Positions 56,448-64,000 of a DNA stretch of 64,000 nucleotides are shown here, in pieces. Location of the stretch: the NCBI GenBank assembly GCA_903905455.1, contig CAIVGN010000046.1:1-64000 (forward strand), given 5' to 3'. The translations under genes and the position numbers were made by a program. This DNA is from an uncultured Archangium sp. (lineage in GTDB: Bacteria; Myxococcota; Myxococcia; Myxococcales; Myxococcaceae). The stretch's first letter is position 1; the number at the start of each line of letters is the position of its first letter. The notes under the pieces are model-generated. The model had not been told where the DNA came from. It did not search any database and was given only the letters and a program-made list of their open reading frames with translations.

Positions 56448-57341
56448 ATGAACATGCCTGAACTCTGGGTCACCGTATTGATCGGCGTCGCCGCCGTGCT
56501 CTTCGCGGGCGCGGCCGGCATGGTCGGCCTGGGTGTCTCCAACGTCGTCTCTCCGTTCCTGGTCGAGGTGAAGGAAGAGTCTGCCGGTGGTGTCGCCGGT
56601 GCCGGCTCGGTCGTGGTGCGCAAGCTCGGCGTGATGAACCGCCGCTTCATGTGGCCCGGCTACGAAGACAAGATGCGCCGCAGCCTGATCAAGGCCGGCG
56701 AGCCGAAGACCTACAAGCCAGAAGACATCATGGCCTTGCAGGAGATCGGCTTCATCGTCGGGCTCATGTTCGGCGTGGTGCTCGCCAGCGCCATCGACTT
56801 CAACCTCGCGTGGTCGCTGGTGGTGGCGCTGATCGGCCTCTTCTACCCGCTCATCTGGGTCAACGACCAGGTCAACAAGCGGCACCTGCAGATCAGCCGC
56901 GCGCTGCCCTTCAACCTCGACCTGCTGACGCTCTCCGTCGAGGCCGGCCTCGACTTCACCGCCGCCCTCGCGAAGGTCGTCGAGAAGGGCAAGGCCGGGC
57001 CGCTGCGCGAAGAGCTCGCCCTGGTGCTCAAGCAGCTGAAGATGGGCAAGACGCGCGAGGAGGCCCTCAAGGGAATGATCGCCCGCGTCGATCTCCCGGC
57101 CCTCAGCCAGTTCGTCACCGCGCTCATCCAGGCCGACAAGATGGGCACCTCGCTGGGCAAGGTGCTGCGCATTCAGTCGACGCAGCTGCGCATCGAGCGC
57201 ACCCAGCGGGCCGAGAAGCTCGCCAACGAGGCGCCGGTGAAGATGCTCTTCCCGCTCATCGCCTGCATCTTCCCGACGGTCTTCATGGTGCTCTTCGGGC
57301 CGATCGTCTTCGCCTTCATGTTCGGCAACATTGCCGGCTGA
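56448..57341 (+). CDS. tadC: Tad pilus inner-membrane platform protein TadC (type II secretion F-domain)
   Basis: A 297-residue partner of TadB. An N-terminal helix precedes a cytosolic segment with Y-K-P-E-D-I-M-A-L-Q-E-I-G. The characteristic TadC motif is R-A-L-P-F-N-L-D-L-L-T-L-S-V-E-A-G-L-D. C-terminal helices end in F-A-F-M-F-G-N-I-A. It forms the platform heteromer with TadB. The FHA gene begins 7 bp later, so the transcript probably continues into it. Confidence 0.93.
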   Translation: MNMPELWVTVLIGVAAVLFAGAAGMVGLGVSNVVSPFLVEVKEESAGGVAGAGSVVVRKLGVMNRRFMWPGYEDKMRRSLIKAGEPKTYKPEDIMALQEIGFIVGLMFGVVLASAIDFNLAWSLVVALIGLFYPLIWVNDQVNKRHLQISRALPFNLDLLTLSVEAGLDFTAALAKVVEKGKAGPLREELALVLKQLKMGKTREEALKGMIARVDLPALSQFVTALIQADKMGTSLGKVLRIQSTQLRIERTQRAEKLANEAPVKMLFPLIACIFPTVFMVLFGPIVFAFMFGNIAG

Positions 57342-57348
57342 CCGTCAC

Positions 57349-59115
57349 ATGCCTCCTCCTCCTTCTGGAAAACAGCCACCGCCGCGCCGTCCGACCGGGG
57401 TCGCCCCGGCGGCTCCCCGTGCCCCCACGGGAGGTGCGCCGGCCGTACGCCGGCCCACGGCCACCGCGCGCGCCGTCAAGCAGACCCCGAAGCTCATCGC
57501 CCAGGCCGGGCCTGCCTCGGGCCAGGAGTTCGTGCTCGACGGTGATGAGCTGGTGATCGGCCGTGCTGCCGACAACCCGGTCTCCATCCCCGACACCTCC
57601 GTCAGCCGGAAGCACGCGCTGGTTCGCAAGACGTCCGACGGCTGGGCGGTCAGCGACCTGGGGTCGGGCAACGGCACGATGCTCAACGGCGAGGCCATCG
57701 CCGACGAGACGACGCTCGCCGAGGGCGACGTGATCACCCTGGGCGACAGCGAGCTGCGCTACTCCGCGGGTGGGGCGCCGGCCGCGGCCGTCGAGCCCCC
57801 CACGGCCGAGTTTCCGACGGGTGCTCGCCGTCCCCCGGTGCGCACGGCGCGCAGCGGCGGCGGGGCCATCGAGCGCAGCACCGGTCGAGGGCGCCCGGTG
57901 CGCACCTCGCGCATGGCGGAAGACCCGGAGGAGGCCAAGAAGAAGCGCCGGAAGGCCTTCATCGTCGTCGGCGGTTCGCTGGTGGTGATCATGGCCCTGG
58001 GCGTGGGCTGGAAGGCCATCGACAACAAGCGGCAGATCGCGGTGCGGGCCGAGCGACTCAAGGGCCAGGAGCACCAGGCCGAGATGGCCAACCTCTTCAA
58101 GGAGGCCAAGTCGATGGTGCGCCTCGGCAAGTGGGTCGAGGCCAAGGCCAAGCTCGAGGAGATGCAGGCCGAAGACGTCGACTACGAGACCCGCCAGGTC
58201 GAGAACTACATCAAGATCGCCGAGACCGAGATCCCCAACCAGTCGCTGCTCGCCGAGGCGAACGTGGCGATCGCCAAGGGCGAACTGGGCAAGGCCGGCG
58301 CGGCCCTCTCGAAGGTGAAGACCACCACCCAGGAAGCCGCCCTGCGCTCGGCAAAGGACGCGCTCGACGCCAAGACCACCGAGAAGCTGGCTGAAGCGCG
58401 TGGGCTGGCGGCATCGGCGAGCGACCTGGCCAAGATGGAGCAACTCAAGGCCCTGTGTGAGGACATCCTCCTGGTGCGCGTGGACGACCGAGAGGCCTCG
58501 GAGCTCAAGAAGGCGGCGGAGACCGCGATCTACCGCATCAAGAACCCCTCGGTGGCGCCGCCGCCTCCCGACACCCCGTGGCTCGAGGTGCAACTGCGCT
58601 ACAAGAACGGCGACTCGTCGGGCTCGCTCTCGCTGGCCCAGGCGTGCGCCAACAAGCACGCGCAGTGCCGCGCGCTCGAAGAGAACATCAAGGAGTTCGA
58701 GGCCAAGTCGAAGCGCCTCGAGGAACTCAACGAGAATGAGCTCATCGCGGCCTACGAGCTCGACAAGAAGATCGCCGGCGGCTCGTCGAGCGAGCTGTCC
58801 CGGCCGCTGCGCACCCAGCTCGTCTCGAAGCTGTACGTGAAGGCCAGCCAGGCCAAGACCACCGGCAACTGGAGCCGGGCCATCGAGTTCGCCCGGCGCG
58901 TGTTGCAGGCCGATTCCGGCCACGTGGGCGCGCAGGCGCTGGTGAACGAGGCGCGCAACCAGGCGCGCGATGTCTACCTTCGCGGGTACCAGCTCAAGGA
59001 GTCGAGCCCCGACGAGGCCATTCGGCTCTTCAAAGACGTGATGAACATGACGCCGCCCGACGACGACAACCACCAGAAGGCCAAGGCGCGCGTGGCGGAG
59101 CTGCAGAAGCAGTGA
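57349..59115 (+). CDS. FHA-domain membrane protein with C-terminal TPR-like region
   Basis: A 588-residue protein from ATG 57349. A Pro-rich N-terminus leads to an FHA domain at about 48-138. It has the phosphothreonine-binding residues: Gly71-Arg72 (V-I-G-R-A), S-V-S-R-K-H at 84-89 and G-S-G-N-G-T at 105-110. A single membrane helix lies at about 202-222 (F-I-V-V-G-G-S-L-V-V-I-M-A-L). The C-terminal 360 residues are helical repeat (TPR-like) and probably periplasmic. It may link Ser/Thr kinase signalling to pilus assembly. The next gene, xseA, overlaps by 4 bp. Confidence 0.9.
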   Translation: MPPPPSGKQPPPRRPTGVAPAAPRAPTGGAPAVRRPTATARAVKQTPKLIAQAGPASGQEFVLDGDELVIGRAADNPVSIPDTSVSRKHALVRKTSDGWAVSDLGSGNGTMLNGEAIADETTLAEGDVITLGDSELRYSAGGAPAAAVEPPTAEFPTGARRPPVRTARSGGGAIERSTGRGRPVRTSRMAEDPEEAKKKRRKAFIVVGGSLVVIMALGVGWKAIDNKRQIAVRAERLKGQEHQAEMANLFKEAKSMVRLGKWVEAKAKLEEMQAEDVDYETRQVENYIKIAETEIPNQSLLAEANVAIAKGELGKAGAALSKVKTTTQEAALRSAKDALDAKTTEKLAEARGLAASASDLAKMEQLKALCEDILLVRVDDREASELKKAAETAIYRIKNPSVAPPPPDTPWLEVQLRYKNGDSSGSLSLAQACANKHAQCRALEENIKEFEAKSKRLEELNENELIAAYELDKKIAGGSSSELSRPLRTQLVSKLYVKASQAKTTGNWSRAIEFARRVLQADSGHVGAQALVNEARNQARDVYLRGYQLKESSPDEAIRLFKDVMNMTPPDDDNHQKAKARVAELQKQ

Positions 59116-60740
59116 GCCGGTCGAAGCAGGGTGATCTCTTCGGTGGCGCGGCACCGGCTCCGAAGGCCGACGTCGCGGCGCCGAAGTCCGTGGTGGCGCC
59201 CGTGGCCCTGCCGCCCGTCGAGCCCAGCCGGACGCCCGCCTGGCGCAAGCCGGTCGAGCCGAAGGCCGAGGCCACGGTGCTCACGGTCTCGGAGCTCACC
59301 CGGCAGGTCAAGGGTGCCCTCGAGCCGCAGTTCACCCGGGTGCTGGTGCGCGGCGAGGTGGCCAACTTCCGCGGCGCCAACGCCCGCGGGCACCTCTACT
59401 TCGCGCTCAAGGACGAGGGCGCGTCGATCGACGTGAAGCTCTGGGCCGGCTCGGCGCAGCGCCTGAAGTTCCAGTTGAAGGAAGGCCTGTCGGTGATCAT
59501 CGAGGGCAACCTCGACGTGTACGCGCCGCAGGGGCGCTACAGCCTGATCGTCAACCGCATCGATCCCGAGGGCGTCGGCGCGCAGGCGCTGGCCTTCGAG
59601 CAGCTCAAGCAGAAGCTCGTGGCCGAGGGCCTCATCGGTGACCAGCGCACCCGGCCGCGCCGCCCGCTGCCCTTTCTTCCCCGGCGCATCGGGGTGGTGA
59701 CCAGCGTCACCGGCGCGGCGCTGCGCGACTTCGTCAAGGTGCTCCACCGGCGCCACCCCCGGCTCTCGGTGCTGGTCGCCGACGCGCGGGTGCAGGGCGA
59801 CGGGGCGGTGGGGGACGTGTGCCGCGCGCTGCGCTGGCTGGGCCGAACTGACGTCGACGTGATCGTCGTCACGCGGGGCGGCGGGAGCGCCGAGGATCTC
59901 TGGACCTTCAACGAAGAGCAGGTGGTGCGCGCGGTGTGGGCCTGCCCGGTGCCCGTGGTCTCCGCGGTGGGCCACGAGATCGACACCACCCTGTGCGATC
60001 TCGTCGCCGACGTGCGGGCGCCGACGCCCAGCGCGGCGGCCGAGCTCCTCGCGCCGATGCTGGTGGACCTCGAGGCACAGCTGGCCACCATCAAGTCCCA
60101 ACTCCACCGGGCGATGGAGAAGACGCTGCTGCAGGAGCGCTCGGAGCTGCGGGCGATGCGCGGCGCGCTGGGCGACCCACGGCGGGCGCTCACCACCCAG
60201 CGCCTCTTCATCTCGGGCGCCGCGGAGCGCCTCACCACCATCTTGCGCAAGCGGGCGCGTACGGAGGGCGTCGCGCTGCGGGACCTCTCGCAGCGGCTGC
60301 AGCGCGCGCGGCCCCAGGCGCAGCTCCAGGCCCGGAAGGCCGCGCTGGTCGGCCTGCGGTCGTCGCTCCTCGCGCTGGGGCAGCGGCGCCTGCGCGGCGA
60401 ACGCGAGCGGTTCTTCCAGCTCTCGCGCGAGCTCGAGCGCCACTCGCCCCGGCCGCTGCTCCAGCAGGGCCAGCAGCTCCTCGCCCGGCAAGACGAGCGC
60501 CTGGGCGCGGCGCTCAAGGCGCGGCTGCAGCGCGAACGGGAGGCGCTGCGGGGCCTCGCGGCCCAGCTCGACGCCTACAGCCCCTTGAAGGTGCTCAGCC
60601 GCGGCTACGCGCTGGTCCAGGGACCGGACGGGCAGGTCGTGCGGCGCGCGGCCCAGGTGGCGGTGGGCGACCAGCTGCGGCTGCGCCTGGGCGGCGGCGA
60701 CGAGGTCAGCGCGACGGTGACGCAGGTGAAGGGGCGCTGA
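59112..60740 (+). CDS. xseA: Exodeoxyribonuclease VII large subunit XseA
   Basis: A 542-residue nuclease subunit that degrades single-stranded DNA with XseB and acts in DNA repair. The GTG start overlaps the FHA stop. Relative to E. coli it has an N-terminal extension of about 55 residues that begins with Q-G-D-L-F (residues 6-10), a sliding-clamp-type pentapeptide, then a Pro/Ala-rich linker. The OB-fold (V-L-V-R-G-E-V-A-N-F) and the catalytic core (D-V-I-V-V-T-R-G-G-G-S-A-E-D-L-W-T-F-N-E) are typical, and a coiled-coil C-terminus follows. xseB starts 20 bp later. Confidence 0.95.
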   Translation: MSRSKQGDLFGGAAPAPKADVAAPKSVVAPVALPPVEPSRTPAWRKPVEPKAEATVLTVSELTRQVKGALEPQFTRVLVRGEVANFRGANARGHLYFALKDEGASIDVKLWAGSAQRLKFQLKEGLSVIIEGNLDVYAPQGRYSLIVNRIDPEGVGAQALAFEQLKQKLVAEGLIGDQRTRPRRPLPFLPRRIGVVTSVTGAALRDFVKVLHRRHPRLSVLVADARVQGDGAVGDVCRALRWLGRTDVDVIVVTRGGGSAEDLWTFNEEQVVRAVWACPVPVVSAVGHEIDTTLCDLVADVRAPTPSAAAELLAPMLVDLEAQLATIKSQLHRAMEKTLLQERSELRAMRGALGDPRRALTTQRLFISGAAERLTTILRKRARTEGVALRDLSQRLQRARPQAQLQARKAALVGLRSSLLALGQRRLRGERERFFQLSRELERHSPRPLLQQGQQLLARQDERLGAALKARLQREREALRGLAAQLDAYSPLKVLSRGYALVQGPDGQVVRRAAQVAVGDQLRLRLGGGDEVSATVTQVKGR

Positions 60741-60760
60741 GTCCGTGTTACGCAGCGCGC

Positions 60761-61099
60761 GTGGCGAAGGAAAAGAACGCAGCGCGTGGGCAGTACGGCG
60801 AGGTGGTCTCGCGGCTCCAGCAGATCGTCGGTTCTCTCGAGGCCGGAGAGCTGACGCTCGAGGACTCGCTGGATCGCTTCCAGGAGGGCATCACCCTCGT
60901 GAAGCAGGGCGAGGCGATCCTTGCTGATGCCGAGAAGCGCATCGAGCAGCTCTTGTCGGAGGACGGGCGCACCGCGCCGCTCAAGCTGGGCGACGCGCCG
61001 GCTGAGCCCGTGAAGGCCGCGCCCGCCGTGACGGGGCGCAAGGCGGCCCCCGCGCCCGTTCCCGCACCGTCGGCTGAAGACGACGACGTGCCGTTCTGA
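60761..61099 (+). CDS. xseB: Exodeoxyribonuclease VII small subunit XseB with SSB-like acidic C-terminus
   Basis: A 112-residue protein from GTG 60761. The conserved XseB domain (about 1-70) has R-L-Q-Q-I-V-G-S-L-E-A-G-E-L-T-L-E-D-S-L and F-Q-E-G-I-T-L-V-K-Q-G, the usual small-subunit signature. The family is normally about 80 residues. Here an Ala/Pro-rich linker (K-A-A-P-A-P-V-P-A-P) ends in E-D-D-D-V-P-F, closely resembling the C-terminal peptide D-D-D-I-P-F of single-stranded DNA-binding protein. It sits with xseA, ispA, dxs and tlyA, a common genomic arrangement. Confidence 0.92.
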   Translation: MAKEKNAARGQYGEVVSRLQQIVGSLEAGELTLEDSLDRFQEGITLVKQGEAILADAEKRIEQLLSEDGRTAPLKLGDAPAEPVKAAPAVTGRKAAPAPVPAPSAEDDDVPF

Positions 61100-61114
61100 T
61101 CATTGGAGACCCTG

Positions 61115-62017
61115 ATGTCCACGTTCACCCTCGAAGGCTGGCTCCCGGCGCAGCAGAAGCGCGTCGAAACGCTGCTCGCCGGGCGCATGGAATCGATCGC
61201 CCGTCGCAGCCCGGCGCGGCTGGCCGAGGCGATGCGCTACTCCCTGCTCGACGGCGGCAAGCGCCTGCGCCCGGTGCTCTGCCTGGCGTTCTCCGACGCG
61301 GTGGCGCGGGCGTCGAATGGCGGCGGTGAGCCGGCCAACGACGCGGCCTGCGCGCTCGAGTGCATCCACACCTACTCGCTGGTGCATGACGACCTGCCGG
61401 CGATGGACGACGACGATCTCCGCCGCGGGAGGCCGACGAATCACAAGGTCCACGGCGAGGCCATGGCCATTCTCGCGGGCGACGCGCTGCTGACCGACGC
61501 GTTCTCGCTGCTGGCGAGCGGATCCCCGGCAGAGCAGTCGTTGCGCGGCCGCCTCGTCGCGGAGCTCGCCCTGGCGGCGGGCGCCGGCGGCATGGTGGGC
61601 GGGCAGGTGCTCGACATCGCCGAAGATCGGCCCGCCGAGCTGGATTACCTGCAGCGCCTGCACCGCATGAAGACCGGCGCGCTGATCAAGGCGGCCTGTC
61701 GCATGGGGGCGATCGCCGGAGGGGCCGACGCGCAGGCGCTCGACGCTGCGGAGATCTACGGCGACGCCGTGGGCCTCGCGTTCCAGATCGCCGACGACCT
61801 GCTCGACGTCACGGCCAGCGCCGAGGCGATGGGCAAGCCGACCGGCGCCGACGCGGCCGCGGGGCGTCACACCTTCCCCGCGGTGGTGGGCCTCGAGCGA
61901 TCGCGGCAGATGGCGAAGGACCACGTGGCCCGGGCGCTGGCCGCCGTGGCGCCGCTCGAGGGGGCCGACGGCCCGCTCGCGGCGCTGGCGCGGTACTCCA
62001 TCGAACGTTCGAGCTGA
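61115..62017 (+). CDS. ispA: Polyprenyl synthetase, farnesyl/geranylgeranyl diphosphate synthase type (IspA)
   Basis: A 300-residue prenyltransferase joining dimethylallyl and isopentenyl diphosphates. ATG 61115 follows a GGAG site by six bases; an in-frame TTG lies earlier at 61103. The first aspartate-rich motif is D-D-L-P-A-M-D (Asp92, Asp93, Asp98) and the second is D-D-L-L-D (Asp227, Asp228, Asp231). G-K-R-L-R-P marks the substrate-binding pocket. The chain length (C15 or C20) cannot be read from the motif. It precedes dxs by one base, linking it with isoprenoid precursor supply. Confidence 0.93.
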   Translation: MSTFTLEGWLPAQQKRVETLLAGRMESIARRSPARLAEAMRYSLLDGGKRLRPVLCLAFSDAVARASNGGGEPANDAACALECIHTYSLVHDDLPAMDDDDLRRGRPTNHKVHGEAMAILAGDALLTDAFSLLASGSPAEQSLRGRLVAELALAAGAGGMVGGQVLDIAEDRPAELDYLQRLHRMKTGALIKAACRMGAIAGGADAQALDAAEIYGDAVGLAFQIADDLLDVTASAEAMGKPTGADAAAGRHTFPAVVGLERSRQMAKDHVARALAAVAPLEGADGPLAALARYSIERSS

Positions 62018-62018
62018 C

Positions 62019-63719
62019 GTGCCCATCGACTCACCCAAGGCGCTCCGCGCGCTCGACGAGGCCCAGTTGGCGGCGCTGTGCGCCGAGCTGCGCGAGGAGA
62101 TCATCTCGGTCTGCGGGCGCGTCGGCGGGCACCTCGGGGCCTCGTTGGGCGCCGTCGAGCTGATCGTCAGCCTGCACCGGGTCTTCAAGTCGCCCGTCGA
62201 TCGCCTGGTCTTCGACGTGGGCCACCAGGCCTACGCGCACAAGCTGCTCACGGGCCGCCGGGAGGGTTTCTCGACGCTGCGCCAGAAGGACGGCGTCGCG
62301 CCGTTCCTCGACCCGACCGAGAGCGAGCACGACGCCTTCGGGGCGGGGCACGCCTGCACCGCGCTGTCGGCGGCGCTGGGCCTGCTCGAGGGCAAGCGCG
62401 CCCAGGGCCAGCCGGGCGACGTGGTGGCCATCGTCGGTGACGGCGCGCTCACCGGTGGACCCACCTTCGAGGCGCTGAACAACGCGGGGGCCTCGTCGCT
62501 GCCGGTCAAGCTGGTGCTCAACGACAACGGCATGAGCATCTCGAAGAACGTCGGCGCGGTGGAGCGGCTCCTGCGCGAAGGCGCGCGGCCCTTCTTCGAG
62601 TCGCTGGGGTTCACCTACCTCGGCCCCGTCGACGGCCACGATCTCGAGGCGCTGCAGGCGGCCCTCACCGCCGCGCGGCGTTGCGCGAAGCCGGTGGTGG
62701 TGCACGCGCGCACGCAGAAGGGCCGCGGGTTCGCGCCCGCCGAGCTCGACGCGCGCACCCGAGGCCACGCGATGGGCCCGTGGGAGTTGCGCGACGGCAA
62801 GCTGGTGCGCAGCCGCCAGGGCCAACAGACGTGGAGCGACGCCTTCGCTTCGGCCCTCGAGGAGCGCATGGCGCGCGACCCGCTGGTGCACGTGGTGACC
62901 CCGGCGATGATCGAGGGGAGCTCGCTGACGCGCCTGGTGCAGCGGTTCCCCGGGCGGGTGCACGACGTGGGCATCGCCGAGCAGCACGCGGTCACCTTCG
63001 CCGCGGGCCTCGCGCACGCGGGGCTGCGACCGGTGGTCTGCATCTATTCCACGTTCCTCCAGCGGGCCTACGACCAGGTGGTGCACGACGTGGCGCTCCC
63101 GGGGCTGCCGGTGGTGTTCGCGATCGATCGCGCGGGCCTGGTGGGCGCCGACGGGGCGACGCACCAGGGGGCCTTCGACGTGAGCTTCCTGCGGCCGCTG
63201 CCGGGGCTCACGCTCTACGCCCCGGTCTGGGGCGGCGACGTCGTCGAGGCCCTCGACCTCGCGCTCGCGGCAAGGGGGCCGACGGCCATCCGCTTTCCCC
63301 GGGGCACGCTGCCGGTGGCGCCGGCGCCCGCGCCGATGGGCGTGCGCTGGCTCCAGGACCCGCCCGACGCGCAGGTGCAGCTCGTCACCTTCGGGCACCT
63401 CACGCTCGCGGCGCTCGAAGCCGCGGAGGGCCGGCCGTGGGCCGTGGTGGACGTCGGCGCGCTGCCGCTGTCGGCCGAGGTGGTCGCCCGCCTCGCGCGC
63501 GACGTGCCCATCGTCACCATCGAGGAGGGCACCACGCACGGCGGGCTGGGGAGCGCGGTGCTCGAGGCCCTGGCCTCCGGCGCGATCCGCCCGCGGGTGA
63601 AGGTGCTGGGGTTGCCTGACCAGTTCGTGCGCCACGGCGAGGCCCGGGCGCAGCGCGCGGAGCTGGGCCTGGATGCCCCGGGCATCCGGCGGGCCGCGCT
63701 CGAGGTGATCGCCCCGTGA
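62019..63719 (+). CDS. dxs: 1-Deoxy-D-xylulose-5-phosphate synthase (Dxs), compact form
   Basis: First enzyme of the MEP isoprenoid pathway; condenses pyruvate and glyceraldehyde 3-phosphate with thiamine diphosphate. The 566-residue protein is shorter than the usual 620-640. It has V-F-D-V-G-H-Q-A-Y, the TPP motif G-D-G-A-L-T-G-G (140-147) and the activating Glu321 in I-A-E-Q-H-A-V-T-F. D-R-A-G-L-V-G-A-D-G and G-L-P-D-Q-F complete the family pattern. Between N-V-G-A and G-P-V-D-G-H-D only about 21 residues remain, against about 60 in E. coli. The GTG start is one base after ispA; the stop overlaps tlyA (GTGA). Confidence 0.93.
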   Translation: MPIDSPKALRALDEAQLAALCAELREEIISVCGRVGGHLGASLGAVELIVSLHRVFKSPVDRLVFDVGHQAYAHKLLTGRREGFSTLRQKDGVAPFLDPTESEHDAFGAGHACTALSAALGLLEGKRAQGQPGDVVAIVGDGALTGGPTFEALNNAGASSLPVKLVLNDNGMSISKNVGAVERLLREGARPFFESLGFTYLGPVDGHDLEALQAALTAARRCAKPVVVHARTQKGRGFAPAELDARTRGHAMGPWELRDGKLVRSRQGQQTWSDAFASALEERMARDPLVHVVTPAMIEGSSLTRLVQRFPGRVHDVGIAEQHAVTFAAGLAHAGLRPVVCIYSTFLQRAYDQVVHDVALPGLPVVFAIDRAGLVGADGATHQGAFDVSFLRPLPGLTLYAPVWGGDVVEALDLALAARGPTAIRFPRGTLPVAPAPAPMGVRWLQDPPDAQVQLVTFGHLTLAALEAAEGRPWAVVDVGALPLSAEVVARLARDVPIVTIEEGTTHGGLGSAVLEALASGAIRPRVKVLGLPDQFVRHGEARAQRAELGLDAPGIRRAALEVIAP

Positions 63720-64000
63720 AGAAGGAGCGCCTCGACGTGTTGGTGCAGGAGCGCGGGCTCGCCGAGTCGCTCAAGCGCGCCCAGGCGCTGATCCTCGCGG
63801 GCCAGGTGGTGGTCGACGACCAGCGCATCGACAAGCCCGGCACGAAGGTCGCGGTCGACTCGGAGCTCCGGCTCAAGGGCGAGGTGATGCCCTACGTCTC
63901 GCGCGGCGGGCTCAAGTTGAAGGGGGCGCTCGATGCGTTTGCCCTCGAGGTGCGCGGGGCGGTGTGCGCGGACATCGGCGCGAGCACCGGTGGGTTCACC
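63716..64000 (+). CDS. tlyA: TlyA-family rRNA 2'-O-methyltransferase, N-terminal part (truncated by window end)
   Basis: GTG 63716 overlaps the dxs stop. The visible 95 residues contain an S4 RNA-binding domain (R-L-D-V-L-V-Q-E-R-G-L-A-E-S-L-K-R-A-Q-A) and Y-V-S-R-G-G-L-K-L-K-G-A-L. The SAM-binding loop D-I-G-A-S-T-G-G-F-T begins at the window edge. TlyA methylates 16S and 23S rRNA cytidines and affects capreomycin sensitivity in mycobacteria. The order xseA-xseB-ispA-dxs-tlyA is commonly seen in bacteria. The rest of the gene is outside the window. Confidence 0.92.
   Translation, partial: MKKERLDVLVQERGLAESLKRAQALILAGQVVVDDQRIDKPGTKVAVDSELRLKGEVMPYVSRGGLKLKGALDAFALEVRGAVCADIGASTGGFT

Overview
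The window is very GC-rich, densely coded DNA with strong GC bias at third codon positions. GTG starts and 1-4 nt stop/start overlaps are frequent. A TIGR02996 domain protein, many lipoproteins, an FHA-TPR protein beside Tad pilus genes, a secreted HEAT-cyclophilin and DmdC-type acyl-CoA dehydrogenase chemistry suggest a member of the Myxococcota (Myxococcales-like). This is an inference from gene content, since no rRNA is present. No tRNA, rRNA, CRISPR array, transposase or prophage was seen; the region looks chromosomal.

Layout. 1-4.5 kb: a DUF2339/DUF3999 membrane pair, a BrkB/YihY membrane protein and a frameshifted methyltransferase. 4.7-9.5 kb: rmuC and mutS, overlapping by 143 bp, then a DUF3592 protein. 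9.5-17.2 kb: an unknown protein, a cell-wall amidase, an MBL-fold hydrolase, a large lipoprotein, an HtrA protease and a small ORF. 17.2-22.2 kb: a hairpin-rich spacer, smc, and a membrane protein whose reading frame contains a REP-like palindrome. 22.3-28 kb: a secreted vWA protein and a tight minus-strand operon (cytosolic vWA protein with a TROVE-like layout, unknown protein, JAMM peptidase, LMW-PTP/ArsC-like protein), diverging from an EcsC protein. 28-33.3 kb: three tiny genes, a TIGR02996 protein, and a zinc-ribbon/MoxR/DUF58 operon. 33.4-42.5 kb: HEAT-cyclophilin lipoprotein, HD-GYP response regulator, DapB-like oxidoreductase, a HadA/HadB-like MaoC pair, acyl-CoA dehydrogenase with a clear terminator, steroid-reductase-like protein and an alpha/beta hydrolase. 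42.5-52.3 kb: an ExbB/ExbD pair and an oligopeptide-type ABC operon interrupted by two stand-alone MshEN (GspE/PilB N-terminal) proteins. 52.3-54.4 kb: ECF sigma factor and zinc-finger anti-sigma factor. 54.4-64 kb: Flp-like prepilin, cpaB, tadB, tadC, an FHA protein, then xseA-xseB-ispA-dxs-tlyA; the last gene runs off the window.

The most notable observations are: (i) the vWA/unknown/JAMM/phosphatase operon at 23424-27230, a candidate undescribed regulatory or conflict system; (ii) exonuclease VII subunits with replisome-type docking peptides, a beta-clamp-like Q-G-D-L-F at the start of XseA and an SSB-like acidic tail D-D-D-V-P-F ending XseB; (iii) the MshEN pair inserted in the ABC operon; (iv) a Dxs lacking about 40 residues of its mobile active-site region; and (v) the REP-like element inside a coding sequence.
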